Assembly: GCA_902571015.1 (NCBI GenBank)
Contig: CACGAC010000001.1
Coordinates: 124,001 to 188,000 of the forward strand
Reading direction: 5' to 3'
Length of the DNA stretch: 64,000 bases
Origin: an uncultured Pelagibacteraceae bacterium
GTDB taxonomy: Bacteria > Pseudomonadota > Alphaproteobacteria > Pelagibacterales > Pelagibacteraceae
This document shows positions 22,536 through 31,851 of this stretch, in pieces. The translations under genes and the position numbers were made by a program. The notes beneath the pieces are model-generated. The model had not been told where the DNA came from and searched no databases. It saw only the letters and a list, made by a program, of their open reading frames with translations. Position 1 is the first letter of the stretch. Each line of letters opens with the position of its first letter.

Positions 22536-24029
22536 TTACTTCATTGTTGGCATCACAAATTCAGCACTAGATCTAATTCCTGAGGGCCATCTTGAGGTTA
22601 TCGTTTTTAATTTAGTATAAAATTTTATTCCTTCCATTCCATGCATTGCACTATCTCCAAACAAAGATCTTTTCCAACCACCAAAACTATGAAAAGCCAT
22701 CGGCACAGGTATTGGCACATTTATACCAACCATTCCAACCTGAATCTTGCTTGCAAAAGTTCTACCAGCATCTCCATCTCTTGTATAAATACTTACACCA
22801 TTTCCATATTCATGATCATTTATTAATTTAGAAGCTTCATCAAAAGTTTTAACCCTTACGACAGATAGAACTGGGCCAAATATTTCCTCTTTATAAATCC
22901 TCATATCTTTTGTCACGTTATCAAATAAACAGCCACCAATGTAAAAGCCATTTTCATATCCTTGTAACTTTAAATTTCTTCCATCAACAACTAATTTCGC
23001 ACCCTCTTTTACACCCAAATCAACATAACTTTTTACTTTTTCTAAATGTTCTTTAGTGACTAAAGGGCCCATTTCTGAGTTTTTGTCCATTCCTGGTCCA
23101 ACTTTTAAAGCCTCTGCTTTTTTTGATAATCTAGACACTAATTCATCTCCAATATCACCAACTGCTACAGCCACTGATTGAGCCATACATCTTTCTCCAG
23201 CGGAGCCATAAGCTGCACCCATTAAGCCATTCACAGCACCATCTAAATCACAGTCTGGCATTACTACTAAATGATTTTTAGCTCCTCCTAATGCCTGAAC
23301 TCTTTTTTCATTTTTGGCTGAATTTTCATAAATATATTTAGCAATAGGAGTTGAACCAACAAAACTAACTGCTTTAATATCTTTGTTATTTAAAATTGCA
23401 TCTACTGCTTCTTTGTCTCCATTTATCACATTAAATACACCGTCTGGAAGACCAGCTTCTTTCAATAATTCTGCTAATCTTATTGCACAAGAGGGGTCTT
23501 TTTCTGATGGCTTTAATATAAATGTATTTCCGCATGCAATAGCAATTGGAAACATCCACATCGGAACCATAGCTGGAAAATTAAATGGTGTTATTCCGGC
23601 AACAACACCTAGTGGTTGACGCATTGACCAGCTGTCAACATCTGTCCCTACATTTTCTGAAAATTCTCCTTTAAGTAAATGTGGAATTCCGCAAGCAAAT
23701 TCTACAACTTCTAATCCTCGTGTTAATGAACCTTTTGCATCCTCATAAACTTTTCCGTGTTCAGAAACAATTAATTGTGTAAGTTCATCAGAATTTTTTT
23801 CAATTAACTCTTTAAATTTAAACATTATCCTTGCTCTTTGGAGTGAAGGTTTTAATGACCATGTCTCAAAAGCTTTTTTTGCAATCTCTACTGCTTGATC
23901 TAAATCACTTGAGGAGGCAAGTCTTACTTGCTTTTCCTGTTCACCAGTAGCGGGGTTAAAAACTTTTCCTTTTTTATCTGAAGTTCCGGGAATTATCTTT
24001 CCACCTACAAAATGTTCAATTAATTTCAT
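22536..24029 (-). CDS. mmsA: Methylmalonate-semialdehyde dehydrogenase (CoA-acylating)
   Basis: An aldehyde dehydrogenase of 497 residues. It starts MKLIEHFVGGKIIPGTS; the NAD-binding turn FVGSTPIAKYIY and the catalytic cysteine in SAGERCMAQS (about residue 285) are clear, and MRQPLGVVAGITPFNFPAMVPMW together with the C-terminal region is typical of MmsA. The enzyme turns methylmalonate or malonate semialdehyde into propionyl- or acetyl-CoA in valine, inositol or beta-alanine breakdown. In this organism it may also take C3 products; that is inference from its place between sdhB and mdh. Confidence 0.92.
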   Translation of the reverse strand: MKLIEHFVGGKIIPGTSDKKGKVFNPATGEQEKQVRLASSSDLDQAVEIAKKAFETWSLKPSLQRARIMFKFKELIEKNSDELTQLIVSEHGKVYEDAKGSLTRGLEVVEFACGIPHLLKGEFSENVGTDVDSWSMRQPLGVVAGITPFNFPAMVPMWMFPIAIACGNTFILKPSEKDPSCAIRLAELLKEAGLPDGVFNVINGDKEAVDAILNNKDIKAVSFVGSTPIAKYIYENSAKNEKRVQALGGAKNHLVVMPDCDLDGAVNGLMGAAYGSAGERCMAQSVAVAVGDIGDELVSRLSKKAEALKVGPGMDKNSEMGPLVTKEHLEKVKSYVDLGVKEGAKLVVDGRNLKLQGYENGFYIGGCLFDNVTKDMRIYKEEIFGPVLSVVRVKTFDEASKLINDHEYGNGVSIYTRDGDAGRTFASKIQVGMVGINVPIPVPMAFHSFGGWKRSLFGDSAMHGMEGIKFYTKLKTITSRWPSGIRSSAEFVMPTMK

Positions 24030-24071
24030 GAATAGGATCTTTTAGAGTAAAAATTCTTATTAGTCTATTGT

Positions 24072-24851
24072 TTAAATATTAGCTGTTGCTAACATTTTCT
24101 TTATTTCAGCAATTGCCTTTGCAGGGTTTAAACCTTTAGGGCATGCGCTAGTACAGTTCAAAATAGTATGACAACGATACAATTTAAGTTCATCAGCTAC
24201 TTTTTTTAATCTGGCCTGTCTTTCTTCATCTCTACTATCGATAATCCATCTATAAGCTTGTAATAAAACTGCTGGTCCTAAATACTTGTCTCCATTCCAC
24301 CAATAACTTGGACAAGAAGTAGAACAACAAGCACACATAATACATTCATAAGCACCATCAAGCTTAGCTCTATCCTCTTTTGACTGAATTAATTCAGCTG
24401 ACTCAGATTTTGAACTCGATTTTAACCATGGCTCAATAGATTTATATTGCTTGTATAATCCATCTAAATCTCCGATTAGGTCTTTTTTAACTTTTAAGTG
24501 TGGCAACGGATAAATATCAATATCTCCATCAATATTTTCATGAGGAGTTGTGCAAGCAAGACCATTTTTACCACCCATGTTCATTGCACACGATCCACAT
24601 ACACCGTGAGCACATGATCGTCTGTAAGCAAGGGTGGGGTCTATTTCATTTTTAATCTTATTTAAAATATCTAATACTTTAGATGGGCAGTTGTCCATAT
24701 CGACCTCATATGTGTCTATTCTCGGACCTTCTCCTGATGATGGATCCCATCTATATACATTTACTTTTCTTAAATTTTTTGAGCCAGTTTTGTCCTTAAA
24801 ATATTTACCTTTTTTCGTTTTGGAATTCTCAGGTAAACTGATTTGCACCAT
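24072..24851 (-). CDS. sdhB: Succinate dehydrogenase iron-sulfur subunit
   Basis: 259 residues. The plant-type 2Fe-2S cysteines are in [16 protein letters not shown] and the later LACTT; the 4Fe-4S and 3Fe-4S clusters use [17 protein letters not shown] and [20 protein letters not shown]. It passes electrons from the SdhA FAD toward the membrane quinone site. The start overlaps the sdhA stop by one base. Confidence 0.98.
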   Translation of the reverse strand: MVQISLPENSKTKKGKYFKDKTGSKNLRKVNVYRWDPSSGEGPRIDTYEVDMDNCPSKVLDILNKIKNEIDPTLAYRRSCAHGVCGSCAMNMGGKNGLACTTPHENIDGDIDIYPLPHLKVKKDLIGDLDGLYKQYKSIEPWLKSSSKSESAELIQSKEDRAKLDGAYECIMCACCSTSCPSYWWNGDKYLGPAVLLQAYRWIIDSRDEERQARLKKVADELKLYRCHTILNCTSACPKGLNPAKAIAEIKKMLATANI

Positions 24852-26626
24852 TAATATACTCTCTCCTGAGGTGGAAAATACTGTACTTCGTTAGTTAACG
24901 TTGACTTATGAACATCTCTATAACTTATTTTTGATTTTTTCCCATCACACCAAGCTAATGTATGTTGCATAAACTTCTCGTCATCTCTTTTTGGATAGTC
25001 CTCTCTAGCATGAGCTCCTCTGCTTTCTTTCCTATTATAAGCTGAGTCAACTGTCACAACAGCTTGTCTAATTAAATTATCAAATTCTAAAGTTTCTACT
25101 AGGTCAGTATTAAATATTAATGATTTATCTTTAACTGATAAAGAATCCAATCCATCAAATGTTTGTCGTATTTCATCAACACCCTCTTTAAGTGTTTTCT
25201 CTGTTCTAAAAACCGCACATTTTGATTGCATTGTTTTTTGCATGGACAATCTTAGTTCAGCAGTACCAATATCTCCATCGGAGTTTCTAATCTTATCAAA
25301 ACGATCTAAACATTTTTGAGTTTCTGACTCATTGATCTCCTCATGAGGTGTACCAGGTTTAACTAGTTCGGCAGCTCTTTTTGCAGCTGCTCTTCCAAAA
25401 ACAACAAGATCAATTAAAGAGTTAGACCCCAATCTATTTGCTCCATGAACTGAAACACAAGCTGCTTCTCCTATAGCCATAAGTCCTGGAACAGTTTTTT
25501 CAGAACCATTTACAGTCAAAACTTCTGCTTTATAATTAGTTGGTATACCACCCATGTTATAATGAACTGTGGGTACAACTGGAATTGGATCTTTAGTAAC
25601 ATCTACATTAGCAAATAATCTTGCTGCATCTGTTATACCTGGCAATCTACTTTCTATAATTTCTTTATCAAGATGGCTTAAGTTCAAATGAACATGATCT
25701 TGATCTTTTCCAACTCCTCTTCCTTCATTAATTTCAATTGACATTGACCTACTTACAACGTCACGTGATGCTAAATCCTTAGCTTTAGGAGCGTATCTTT
25801 CCATAAATCTTTCACCTTTAGAATTTGTAAGATAACCCCCTTCACCTCTCGCACCTTCTGTTATTAAGGTGCCGTGTCCATAAATTCCAGTTGGATGAAA
25901 TTGTACAAATTCCATGTCTTGTAATGGAAGACCTGCTCTTAGCACCATTGCATTTCCATCACCAGTACATGTATGAGCAGATGTTGCTGAATAGTAAACT
26001 TTTCCGTAGCCACCTGTAGCTATAATAACAATATGAGATCTAAATCGATGAATAGTTCCATCATTTAAATTCCATGCTATCAATCCTTTACATTCTCCAT
26101 CTTTCATTAAAAGATCGAGAGCAAAATACTCAATAAAAAACTCTGTCTTATGTTTTAAAGCTTGACCATATAGAGTGTGCAAAATTGCGTGTCCTGTTCG
26201 ATCAGCTGCAGCACATGTTCTTTGGACTATTCCATTTCCATAATTTTTAGTCATACCACCAAAAGGTCTTTGATAAATTTTGCCATCCTCTGTTCTGCTA
26301 AATGGGACACCATATTTTTCCAATTCAATAACTGCCTTAGGAGCTTCTTTGCAAAGATACTCAATACTATCTTGGTCTCCTAACCAATCTGCTCCTTTTA
26401 CAGTGTCATACATATGCCAACGCCAATCGTCTTCGCCCATGTTTCCAAGGGCAGCTGAAATTCCACCTTGCGCAGCAGAAGTATGACTTCTTGTTGGAAA
26501 TACTTTTGAAATACATGCAGTTTTTAATCCTGCTTCACTTAAACCAACAGCAGCTCTTAAGCCGGAACCACCAGCACCTAGGACTACAACGTCGTATTCA
26601 TGATCTATTATTTTATATGAACTCAT
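24851..26626 (-). CDS. sdhA: Succinate dehydrogenase flavoprotein subunit
   Basis: 591 residues. The N-terminal FAD-binding [13 protein letters not shown] is followed by the covalent-flavin histidine in [12 protein letters not shown], the catalytic [21 protein letters not shown] region (cited in pieces), and a C-terminal end [15 protein letters not shown]. It oxidises succinate to fumarate. Its start overlaps the end of sdhD by four bases (ATGA). Confidence 0.98.
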   Translation of the reverse strand: MSSYKIIDHEYDVVVLGAGGSGLRAAVGLSEAGLKTACISKVFPTRSHTSAAQGGISAALGNMGEDDWRWHMYDTVKGADWLGDQDSIEYLCKEAPKAVIELEKYGVPFSRTEDGKIYQRPFGGMTKNYGNGIVQRTCAAADRTGHAILHTLYGQALKHKTEFFIEYFALDLLMKDGECKGLIAWNLNDGTIHRFRSHIVIIATGGYGKVYYSATSAHTCTGDGNAMVLRAGLPLQDMEFVQFHPTGIYGHGTLITEGARGEGGYLTNSKGERFMERYAPKAKDLASRDVVSRSMSIEINEGRGVGKDQDHVHLNLSHLDKEIIESRLPGITDAARLFANVDVTKDPIPVVPTVHYNMGGIPTNYKAEVLTVNGSEKTVPGLMAIGEAACVSVHGANRLGSNSLIDLVVFGRAAAKRAAELVKPGTPHEEINESETQKCLDRFDKIRNSDGDIGTAELRLSMQKTMQSKCAVFRTEKTLKEGVDEIRQTFDGLDSLSVKDKSLIFNTDLVETLEFDNLIRQAVVTVDSAYNRKESRGAHAREDYPKRDDEKFMQHTLAWCDGKKSKISYRDVHKSTLTNEVQYFPPQERVY

Positions 26627-26946
26627 AAGCTGGAGATTAATATAATTGTAATTAGAGGAATTACTACTGCTGATGCATATAAAAGCTTATTTGCGACACT
26701 TTTGATTTTATCATTTTTAATATAATCCTCAAAAACCTCACTTATACTTAAAGCTGAAAAAAAATAAGCATTTATTATAAAAATACTAAATAAAAATTTA
26801 GATAAGGGCTCTGTAAAAAATTCTATTAAATTTAAGTATTCTTTATCATAAATCATTGTGAAATTTAAAATAAACCATGTCATCAATGGCACTAGCAAAA
26901 CTCCACTAATCTTTAAAAAAATCCATTTTTTAGTCGCACTAATCAT
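26623..26946 (-). CDS. sdhD: Succinate dehydrogenase membrane anchor SdhD, without histidine
   Basis: 107 residues with three hydrophobic helices (about 11-31, 50-70 and 85-105). It keeps the E. coli Asp82-Tyr83 pair as D74-Y75 in VFEDYIKND, which fixes the alignment. Eleven residues before that Asp, where E. coli has the haem b ligand His71, this protein has Phe63. It contains no histidine at all. It is placed between sdhC and sdhA as in standard sdhCDAB operons. The identity rests on position, size, topology and the EDY motif. The complex should still reduce quinone if the Q-site residues hold. Confidence 0.87.
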   Translation of the reverse strand: MISATKKWIFLKISGVLLVPLMTWFILNFTMIYDKEYLNLIEFFTEPLSKFLFSIFIINAYFFSALSISEVFEDYIKNDKIKSVANKLLYASAVVIPLITIILISSL

Positions 26947-26947
26947 A

Positions 26948-27331
26948 CTAAATAAAATTTTTTCCTAATGTAAAAAAAATAATCGTCAAAATTATTGATC
27001 CAAATATTACTATTAAACCCGTAATCCTAGTTATCTTCAGTTCAAAACCATAACCTAGATCCATTATCAAGTGTCGAATTTCACTTAATATTTGAAATGA
27101 AAAGGACCATGTGATTCCCAAAATGATAAATTTTCCAAATAATGATTTTAAAAATAAATTAATTACTTCATAATTATTTTCACCAAGAAGAAGTAAACAA
27201 GACCAAATGCAAATAAAAGTAATTCCAATAATATTTATTACTCCTGTAATTCTATGAGTAATGGAAACCAAAGAGGAAATATGCCATCTATAAATTTGAA
27301 TATGTGGCGATAGAGGAGGTTTATTTTCCAT
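26948..27331 (-). CDS. sdhC: Succinate dehydrogenase cytochrome b556 subunit SdhC, haem ligand replaced
   Basis: 127 residues, three helices (about 28-48, 65-87 and 103-124). The quinone-site Ser and Arg are present in SITHRITG (Ser23, Arg27; E. coli Ser27, Arg31), and the IRHLIMDLGYG motif (residues 85-95) matches E. coli IRHMMMDFGY. Seven residues before that motif's His, where E. coli has the haem ligand His84, this protein has Gln80. I checked the codon (CAA on the minus strand). It is the first sdh gene, and its start overlaps the end of asd by 11 bases. Confidence 0.92.
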   Translation of the reverse strand: MENKPPLSPHIQIYRWHISSLVSITHRITGVINIIGITFICIWSCLLLLGENNYEVINLFLKSLFGKFIILGITWSFSFQILSEIRHLIMDLGYGFELKITRITGLIVIFGSIILTIIFFTLGKNFI

Positions 27332-28328
27332 AAAAATTATTTTTAATTAATGTTTCAGCTATTTCAACTGCATTCAATGCAGCGCCTCTTAAAAGATTAT
27401 CAGATACAATCCACAAATTTAATCCATTTTTTATTGTTTTATCTTCTCTAATCCTTGAAATAAAAGTTTCATCTTTTCCTTCTGCCTCTAATGGTGTCGA
27501 GTAACCTCCATCAATTCTTTCATCAATTACTTTGCAACCATCAAAACTGTTCAATGCTTTTTTTATTTGTTCTAATGAAAAAGTTTTCTCAAATTGAATA
27601 TTTACCGACTCTGAGTGAGAAACAGATATTGGTAACCTAACACATGTTGCTGTTAGATCGATTTTGTCATCTAAGATTTTTTTAGTCTCGTTTCTCATTT
27701 TTAATTCTTCTTTCGTGTAGCCATCTTCTGAAAAAACATCAATATGTGGAATTGCGTTAAAAGCAATTGGTTTTGTAAAATTTTCAGATTTAATATCTTT
27801 ACCATCTAAAGCTAATTTAGTTTGTTTAATCAATTCATCCATTGATGCTTTACCAGCACCAGAAACAGATTGGTATGTTGAAACAACTATTCTTTTAATT
27901 ACAAATAAATCATGTAATGGTTTTAATGCGATTACTAATTGCGCTGTTGAACAATTAGGATTTGCAATAATATTTTTTTTAATATTGTTCAAAGCATCTG
28001 AATTTACTTGTGGGACTATTAAAGGAACGTCCGGATCCATTCTAAAAAAACTAGAATTATCAATTACTAAACAATGCTTGGCTGCCTTTTCAGCAAATTT
28101 TTCAGAAATTTTACCACCTGCTGCAAAAAAAGCGATTTTAACTTTGGAAAAATCAAAATTTTCTAATTCACTCACTATAATATCTTTACCTTGAAAATGA
28201 ATTTTTTTTCCAGCGCTTTTAGACGAAGCAACTAAGTAAAGATTTCCTAAAGTAAGTCCTTTTTTTTCAAGAACTTCCAGAGTTTTTCTTCCAACATTAC
28301 CTGTTGCTCCTACTATTGCTATATTCAT
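27321..28328 (-). CDS. asd: Aspartate-semialdehyde dehydrogenase
   Basis: 335 residues. The NADP-binding GATGNVGRKTLEVLE is at residues 6-20 and the catalytic cysteine is in ANPNCSTAQLV (about residue 130), followed by STYQSVSGAGKASMDEL. It makes aspartate semialdehyde for lysine/diaminopimelate, threonine and methionine. Placement between dmdA (15-base gap) and sdhC (11-base overlap) puts an amino-acid gene inside the catabolic run. dapF at 40048 serves the same lysine/peptidoglycan branch. Confidence 0.96.
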   Translation of the reverse strand: MNIAIVGATGNVGRKTLEVLEKKGLTLGNLYLVASSKSAGKKIHFQGKDIIVSELENFDFSKVKIAFFAAGGKISEKFAEKAAKHCLVIDNSSFFRMDPDVPLIVPQVNSDALNNIKKNIIANPNCSTAQLVIALKPLHDLFVIKRIVVSTYQSVSGAGKASMDELIKQTKLALDGKDIKSENFTKPIAFNAIPHIDVFSEDGYTKEELKMRNETKKILDDKIDLTATCVRLPISVSHSESVNIQFEKTFSLEQIKKALNSFDGCKVIDERIDGGYSTPLEAEGKDETFISRIREDKTIKNGLNLWIVSDNLLRGAALNAVEIAETLIKNNFYGK

Positions 28329-28343
28329 GATGTAGGGTTTATA

Positions 28344-29453
28344 CTAGATGAAAGGTAAATCGCAAACTTTTACAGCTATTAAATTTCCATCAATTTCCAA
28401 TAATCCTGTAGCAGATGCTTTACAATGTGGCTCATTTATCATCGCAATACCTATAGACTTTTTAAAATGAGGTGAATAACAGGCAGATCTTAAATCACCA
28501 ATTAAATTTCCTTTTTCATCTTTAATATTGAGAGATTTAGTTAAATTAATTTTGCTAATATCAATTTGAACACCCATTAATTTTCTTTTGATCCCGTCTT
28601 TTTGAATCTTTTTCAGTTTTTCCTTACCTAGGAAATCTATATCTGTATCCAGATTTACATACTTTTCAAAACCACATTCAAATGGATTATCATTATTGTC
28701 AAAATCGTTTCCATAAGAAAGTAAACCACTTTCTATTCTTTCAATTAAATTTGGACATCCAGCTTTTACATTGAATTCTTTTCCTAATACAAAGAGTTGA
28801 TCATATAAATCTAATCCGGATTTAGTATTTTCAACATAGATCTCAAAACCTCCTTGTTTTGACCAACCAGATCTAGCAATTAAATGTTTTACACCCTTAT
28901 AATCATAATAATTAAATCCAAAAAATTTTAACTCTTTTATCCCCTCACCAAAAATTTTTTCCATCAAATCAAAAGATTTGGGCCCTTGAATTGCTAGGAT
29001 ATCAACATTAGGCTCAAAAATTTTTACATTGAATTTATTGCCTGATGCTAATCCTTTTGCAAAAAAAATAACATCGGAGTCAGCAATTGAGATCCACCAT
29101 CTATCTTCAGCTAGCTTTAAAATAACTGGATCATTTACTAAATTTCCACTTTCATCAATTATTGGGCAATAATAACATCTGCCGATTTTGGAATTGGATA
29201 AATCTCTACAGGTCATAAGTTGAACAAGTTTCGCTGCATCATTGCCTGAAATTTCAACCTGTCTTTCTGCTGATACATCCCATACTTGAACATTTTTTTT
29301 TAAATGATCACAAGATTCTTCCAAAGATCCAAATGCTGCTGGTAACAGCATATGATTATAAACTGTGTACGCAGTCACACCTTGATTTTCAACTCTTGAA
29401 GTATACGGAGTACTTCTCACTCTTCTTGATTTAGCTATTGGATAACTTTTCAT
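28344..29453 (-). CDS. dmdA: Dimethylsulfoniopropionate demethylase DmdA
   Basis: A GcvT-fold protein of 369 residues, the length I remember for the characterised Pelagibacter DmdA. It moves a methyl group from DMSP to tetrahydrofolate, giving methylmercaptopropionate (MMPA). Segments I recognise include [14 protein letters not shown] at the N-terminus, [46 protein letters not shown] and [15 protein letters not shown]. The ATG overlaps the upstream hydrolase stop (ATGA). The two adjacent genes of the later MMPA steps support the call over an ordinary glycine-cleavage T-protein; no gcvH or gcvP is nearby. Confidence 0.9.
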   Translation of the reverse strand: MKSYPIAKSRRVRSTPYTSRVENQGVTAYTVYNHMLLPAAFGSLEESCDHLKKNVQVWDVSAERQVEISGNDAAKLVQLMTCRDLSNSKIGRCYYCPIIDESGNLVNDPVILKLAEDRWWISIADSDVIFFAKGLASGNKFNVKIFEPNVDILAIQGPKSFDLMEKIFGEGIKELKFFGFNYYDYKGVKHLIARSGWSKQGGFEIYVENTKSGLDLYDQLFVLGKEFNVKAGCPNLIERIESGLLSYGNDFDNNDNPFECGFEKYVNLDTDIDFLGKEKLKKIQKDGIKRKLMGVQIDISKINLTKSLNIKDEKGNLIGDLRSACYSPHFKKSIGIAMINEPHCKASATGLLEIDGNLIAVKVCDLPFI

Positions 29454-30226
29454 TTATTTAAGAATTCTAAAATCTTTTCTCTCATTTCGAATGCTTTTTC
29501 AATCATTATCATATGGCCACATCCTTTGATCACGTGAGTAGTTGAATTTTTAATCAAATTAGATAATTTTTTTCCTGACTCTAAATTAACCATTTTATCT
29601 AATTCTCCAAATATAAGCATCGATGGTAGATCAATTTCTTTTGCAGCCTCAGAGCCATTTAAATAATTGTTACATGCATTTAAATCAACAGCCAAAATTT
29701 CGCTTATATCTCTCGGCGATTGAATGATTTTTTCTACTGGGTTACCACCAATAAACTTTTTTGAACCCTCATATCCCCATTTCATCATTAATTTAACAGC
29801 GTCTGAGTGTCCGCTTTGAGCTAATTCAATTAAATCTGGATGTACCGGCATTTTATTTGAACCTCCAACAAAAACTAATTTTTTTAGTCTTTCTTTATAT
29901 CTTGAAGAATATTCGAGTATTTCTAAACATCCTTGAGAATGACCAACTAAAATTAAGTTTTTTAATTTTAATTTATCAAATACTTTTTCCATCCAATCAG
30001 CAATTTTTTCAACACTATCTAAGCAAGGACCATCTGAATTTCCATGTCCAGGTAAATCTATAGATAATACATTATAATTTTTTGATGAAAAAAATTGTTC
30101 AGCTAGCGACCAGACAATATGTGAGAGACCACTTCCATGTAAAAATACTATCGTATCTTTATTTGTATCTATACCCTGGCCAGAGTCGGATGCATGAATG
30201 TTTTTGTTTTCTAGTTGGAATATCAA
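29450..30226 (-). CDS. Alpha/beta hydrolase in the dmd cluster
   Basis: 258 residues from a TTG at 30226; no ATG lies near, and the reading begins 8 bases after dmdB. The fold shows the oxyanion segment FLHGSGLSH, the nucleophile elbow VGHSQG (about residues 93-98), the acid in FGELDKMV and the histidine in GCGHMIM, so the triad is complete. Substrate unknown. It lies between dmdA (4-base overlap) and dmdB, so it may act on a DMSP-pathway thioester or ester. No DmdD-type crotonase is present in the window. That role is inference. Confidence 0.78.
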   Translation of the reverse strand: MIFQLENKNIHASDSGQGIDTNKDTIVFLHGSGLSHIVWSLAEQFFSSKNYNVLSIDLPGHGNSDGPCLDSVEKIADWMEKVFDKLKLKNLILVGHSQGCLEILEYSSRYKERLKKLVFVGGSNKMPVHPDLIELAQSGHSDAVKLMMKWGYEGSKKFIGGNPVEKIIQSPRDISEILAVDLNACNNYLNGSEAAKEIDLPSMLIFGELDKMVNLESGKKLSNLIKNSTTHVIKGCGHMIMIEKAFEMREKILEFLNK

Positions 30227-30234
30227 TTATTTTC

Positions 30235-31851
30235 CTAAAATTTTTTTCTTAACTCAAATTTTTGAATTTTACCTGTTGAAGTCTTTGGTAATTCACAAAA
30301 AACAACTTGTTTCGGCACTTTAAAACCAGCAAGAGTTTCTTTGCAAAAACTTATTAATTCTTTTTCTGTAACTGGTTTATCTTGGACCATCTCAATAAAT
30401 GCACATGGGACTTCGCCCCATTTTTCATCTGGTTTTGCTACTACCGCTGCAATAGAAACTGATGGATGCTTTGCTAAAGTGTTTTCTATTTCGATTGAAG
30501 AAATATTTTCACCTCCAGAAATAATGATATCTTTCGATCTGTCTTGAATTTTAACATATCCATCTGAATGCATAACTGCCAAATCTCCAGAATGAAACCA
30601 TCCACCACTCATAGCTTTGTCTGTAGCATTTTTATCCTTGAAATAACCCTTCATAACGACGTTTCCTTTAATCATAATTTCACCAATCGTTTTTCCATCT
30701 TTTGGAACTTCTTTCATAGTTTCAGGGTCCATAACTGTGATCCCCTCTGTATTAGGATATCTTACACCTTGTCTTGCCTTTATTTCATTTTGTTTTTCTT
30801 CATCAAATTCATTCCAAGAATCGTTCCAAGCACATTGAGTAACATGGCCATAAGTTTCTGTTAATCCATAGACATGCATTACCTCAAATCCAAGCTCTTT
30901 CATTTTTTTAAATATAATACTTGGTGGTGGTGCACCAGCAGTTAATACATAAACTTTTTGTTTTAATTTTTTTCTATCCGACTCTGGAGCTCCGGTGATC
31001 ATATTCAATACAATCGGTGCTCCACCAAAATGGGTAACATCATATTTATCAATTAATTCAAATATTTTTTTTATATCAATATTTCTTAAACAAATAGTTC
31101 TTCCATTTAACATAGGGACAGTCCATGGATAACCCCAACCATTACAATGAAACATAGGTACAATTGTTAAAAAATTTAACCTGTTTGGCATATTCCATGC
31201 AACTGCACTTCCGGTTGACATTAAATATGATCCTCTATGATGATAAACTACACCTTTAGGGTTTCCAGTTGTTCCTGAAGTATAACTAAGTGATAATGCT
31301 TGCCATTCATCCTCTGGCATTTTCCAATCAAAATTTTCATCACCAGTGTTTAAAAAACTCTCATATTCTAATTCTCCAATTTGCTCACACTTAGATTGGT
31401 CTGCAAATTTATCATTGATATCGATTATTATGATTTTTCTTTTTAAAGTATTTAAGGCCTTTTTAACCTCAACATGAAGTTGCCTATCAACAACTAAAAC
31501 TTTTGCCTCACTATGTTCTAAAATATACGCAATTGTCTTAGCATCTAATCTTATATTAATAGTATTAAGAACTGCACCTGTCATAGGAACCGAATAGTGT
31601 CCTTCAAAAATTTCAGGGGTATTAAAAGCTAAAAATGAAACAGTATCACCCTTACTAACTCCAATTTTATTAAGTGCACTAGCAAATTTTACAGCACGTT
31701 TATAAACTTGAGCCCAAGTATATTTCCTATCTTCATAAATAACTGCTTCATAATTGGGATAAATCTCATAAACTCTTTTCAAAAAAGTCAAAGGTGTTAA
31801 TGGAACATAATTTGCATCATTTTTATTAAGATTAGTTTCGTAATGGCTCAT
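30235..31851 (-). CDS. dmdB: Acyl-CoA ligase, DmdB type (MMPA-CoA ligase)
   Basis: An AMP-forming acyl-CoA synthetase of 538 residues. The adenylate P-loop is SYTSGTTGNPKGVVYHH, the A5 motif is HVYGLTETYGH, the hinge is WFHSGDLAVMHSDGYVKI, and the catalytic lysine is in KTSTGKIQKFELR at the C-terminus. Sequence alone would also fit a general medium-chain or aromatic ligase. The DmdB call comes from position between dmdC-like and dmdA genes and from length. It would activate MMPA to MMPA-CoA. Confidence 0.82.
   Translation of the reverse strand: MSHYETNLNKNDANYVPLTPLTFLKRVYEIYPNYEAVIYEDRKYTWAQVYKRAVKFASALNKIGVSKGDTVSFLAFNTPEIFEGHYSVPMTGAVLNTINIRLDAKTIAYILEHSEAKVLVVDRQLHVEVKKALNTLKRKIIIIDINDKFADQSKCEQIGELEYESFLNTGDENFDWKMPEDEWQALSLSYTSGTTGNPKGVVYHHRGSYLMSTGSAVAWNMPNRLNFLTIVPMFHCNGWGYPWTVPMLNGRTICLRNIDIKKIFELIDKYDVTHFGGAPIVLNMITGAPESDRKKLKQKVYVLTAGAPPPSIIFKKMKELGFEVMHVYGLTETYGHVTQCAWNDSWNEFDEEKQNEIKARQGVRYPNTEGITVMDPETMKEVPKDGKTIGEIMIKGNVVMKGYFKDKNATDKAMSGGWFHSGDLAVMHSDGYVKIQDRSKDIIISGGENISSIEIENTLAKHPSVSIAAVVAKPDEKWGEVPCAFIEMVQDKPVTEKELISFCKETLAGFKVPKQVVFCELPKTSTGKIQKFELRKKF

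Noticed and set aside
23383..23619. 78-residue plus-strand ORF within mmsA (and many similar ORFs opposite atpD, sucA, sdhA, leuC, lldD-like genes)
   Set aside because: Low-complexity antisense shadows of well-conserved genes.
28344..29453. Glycine cleavage T-protein (GcvT)
   Set aside because: No gcvH/gcvP neighbours; length, sequence segments and the dmdB/dmdC neighbours fit DmdA better.
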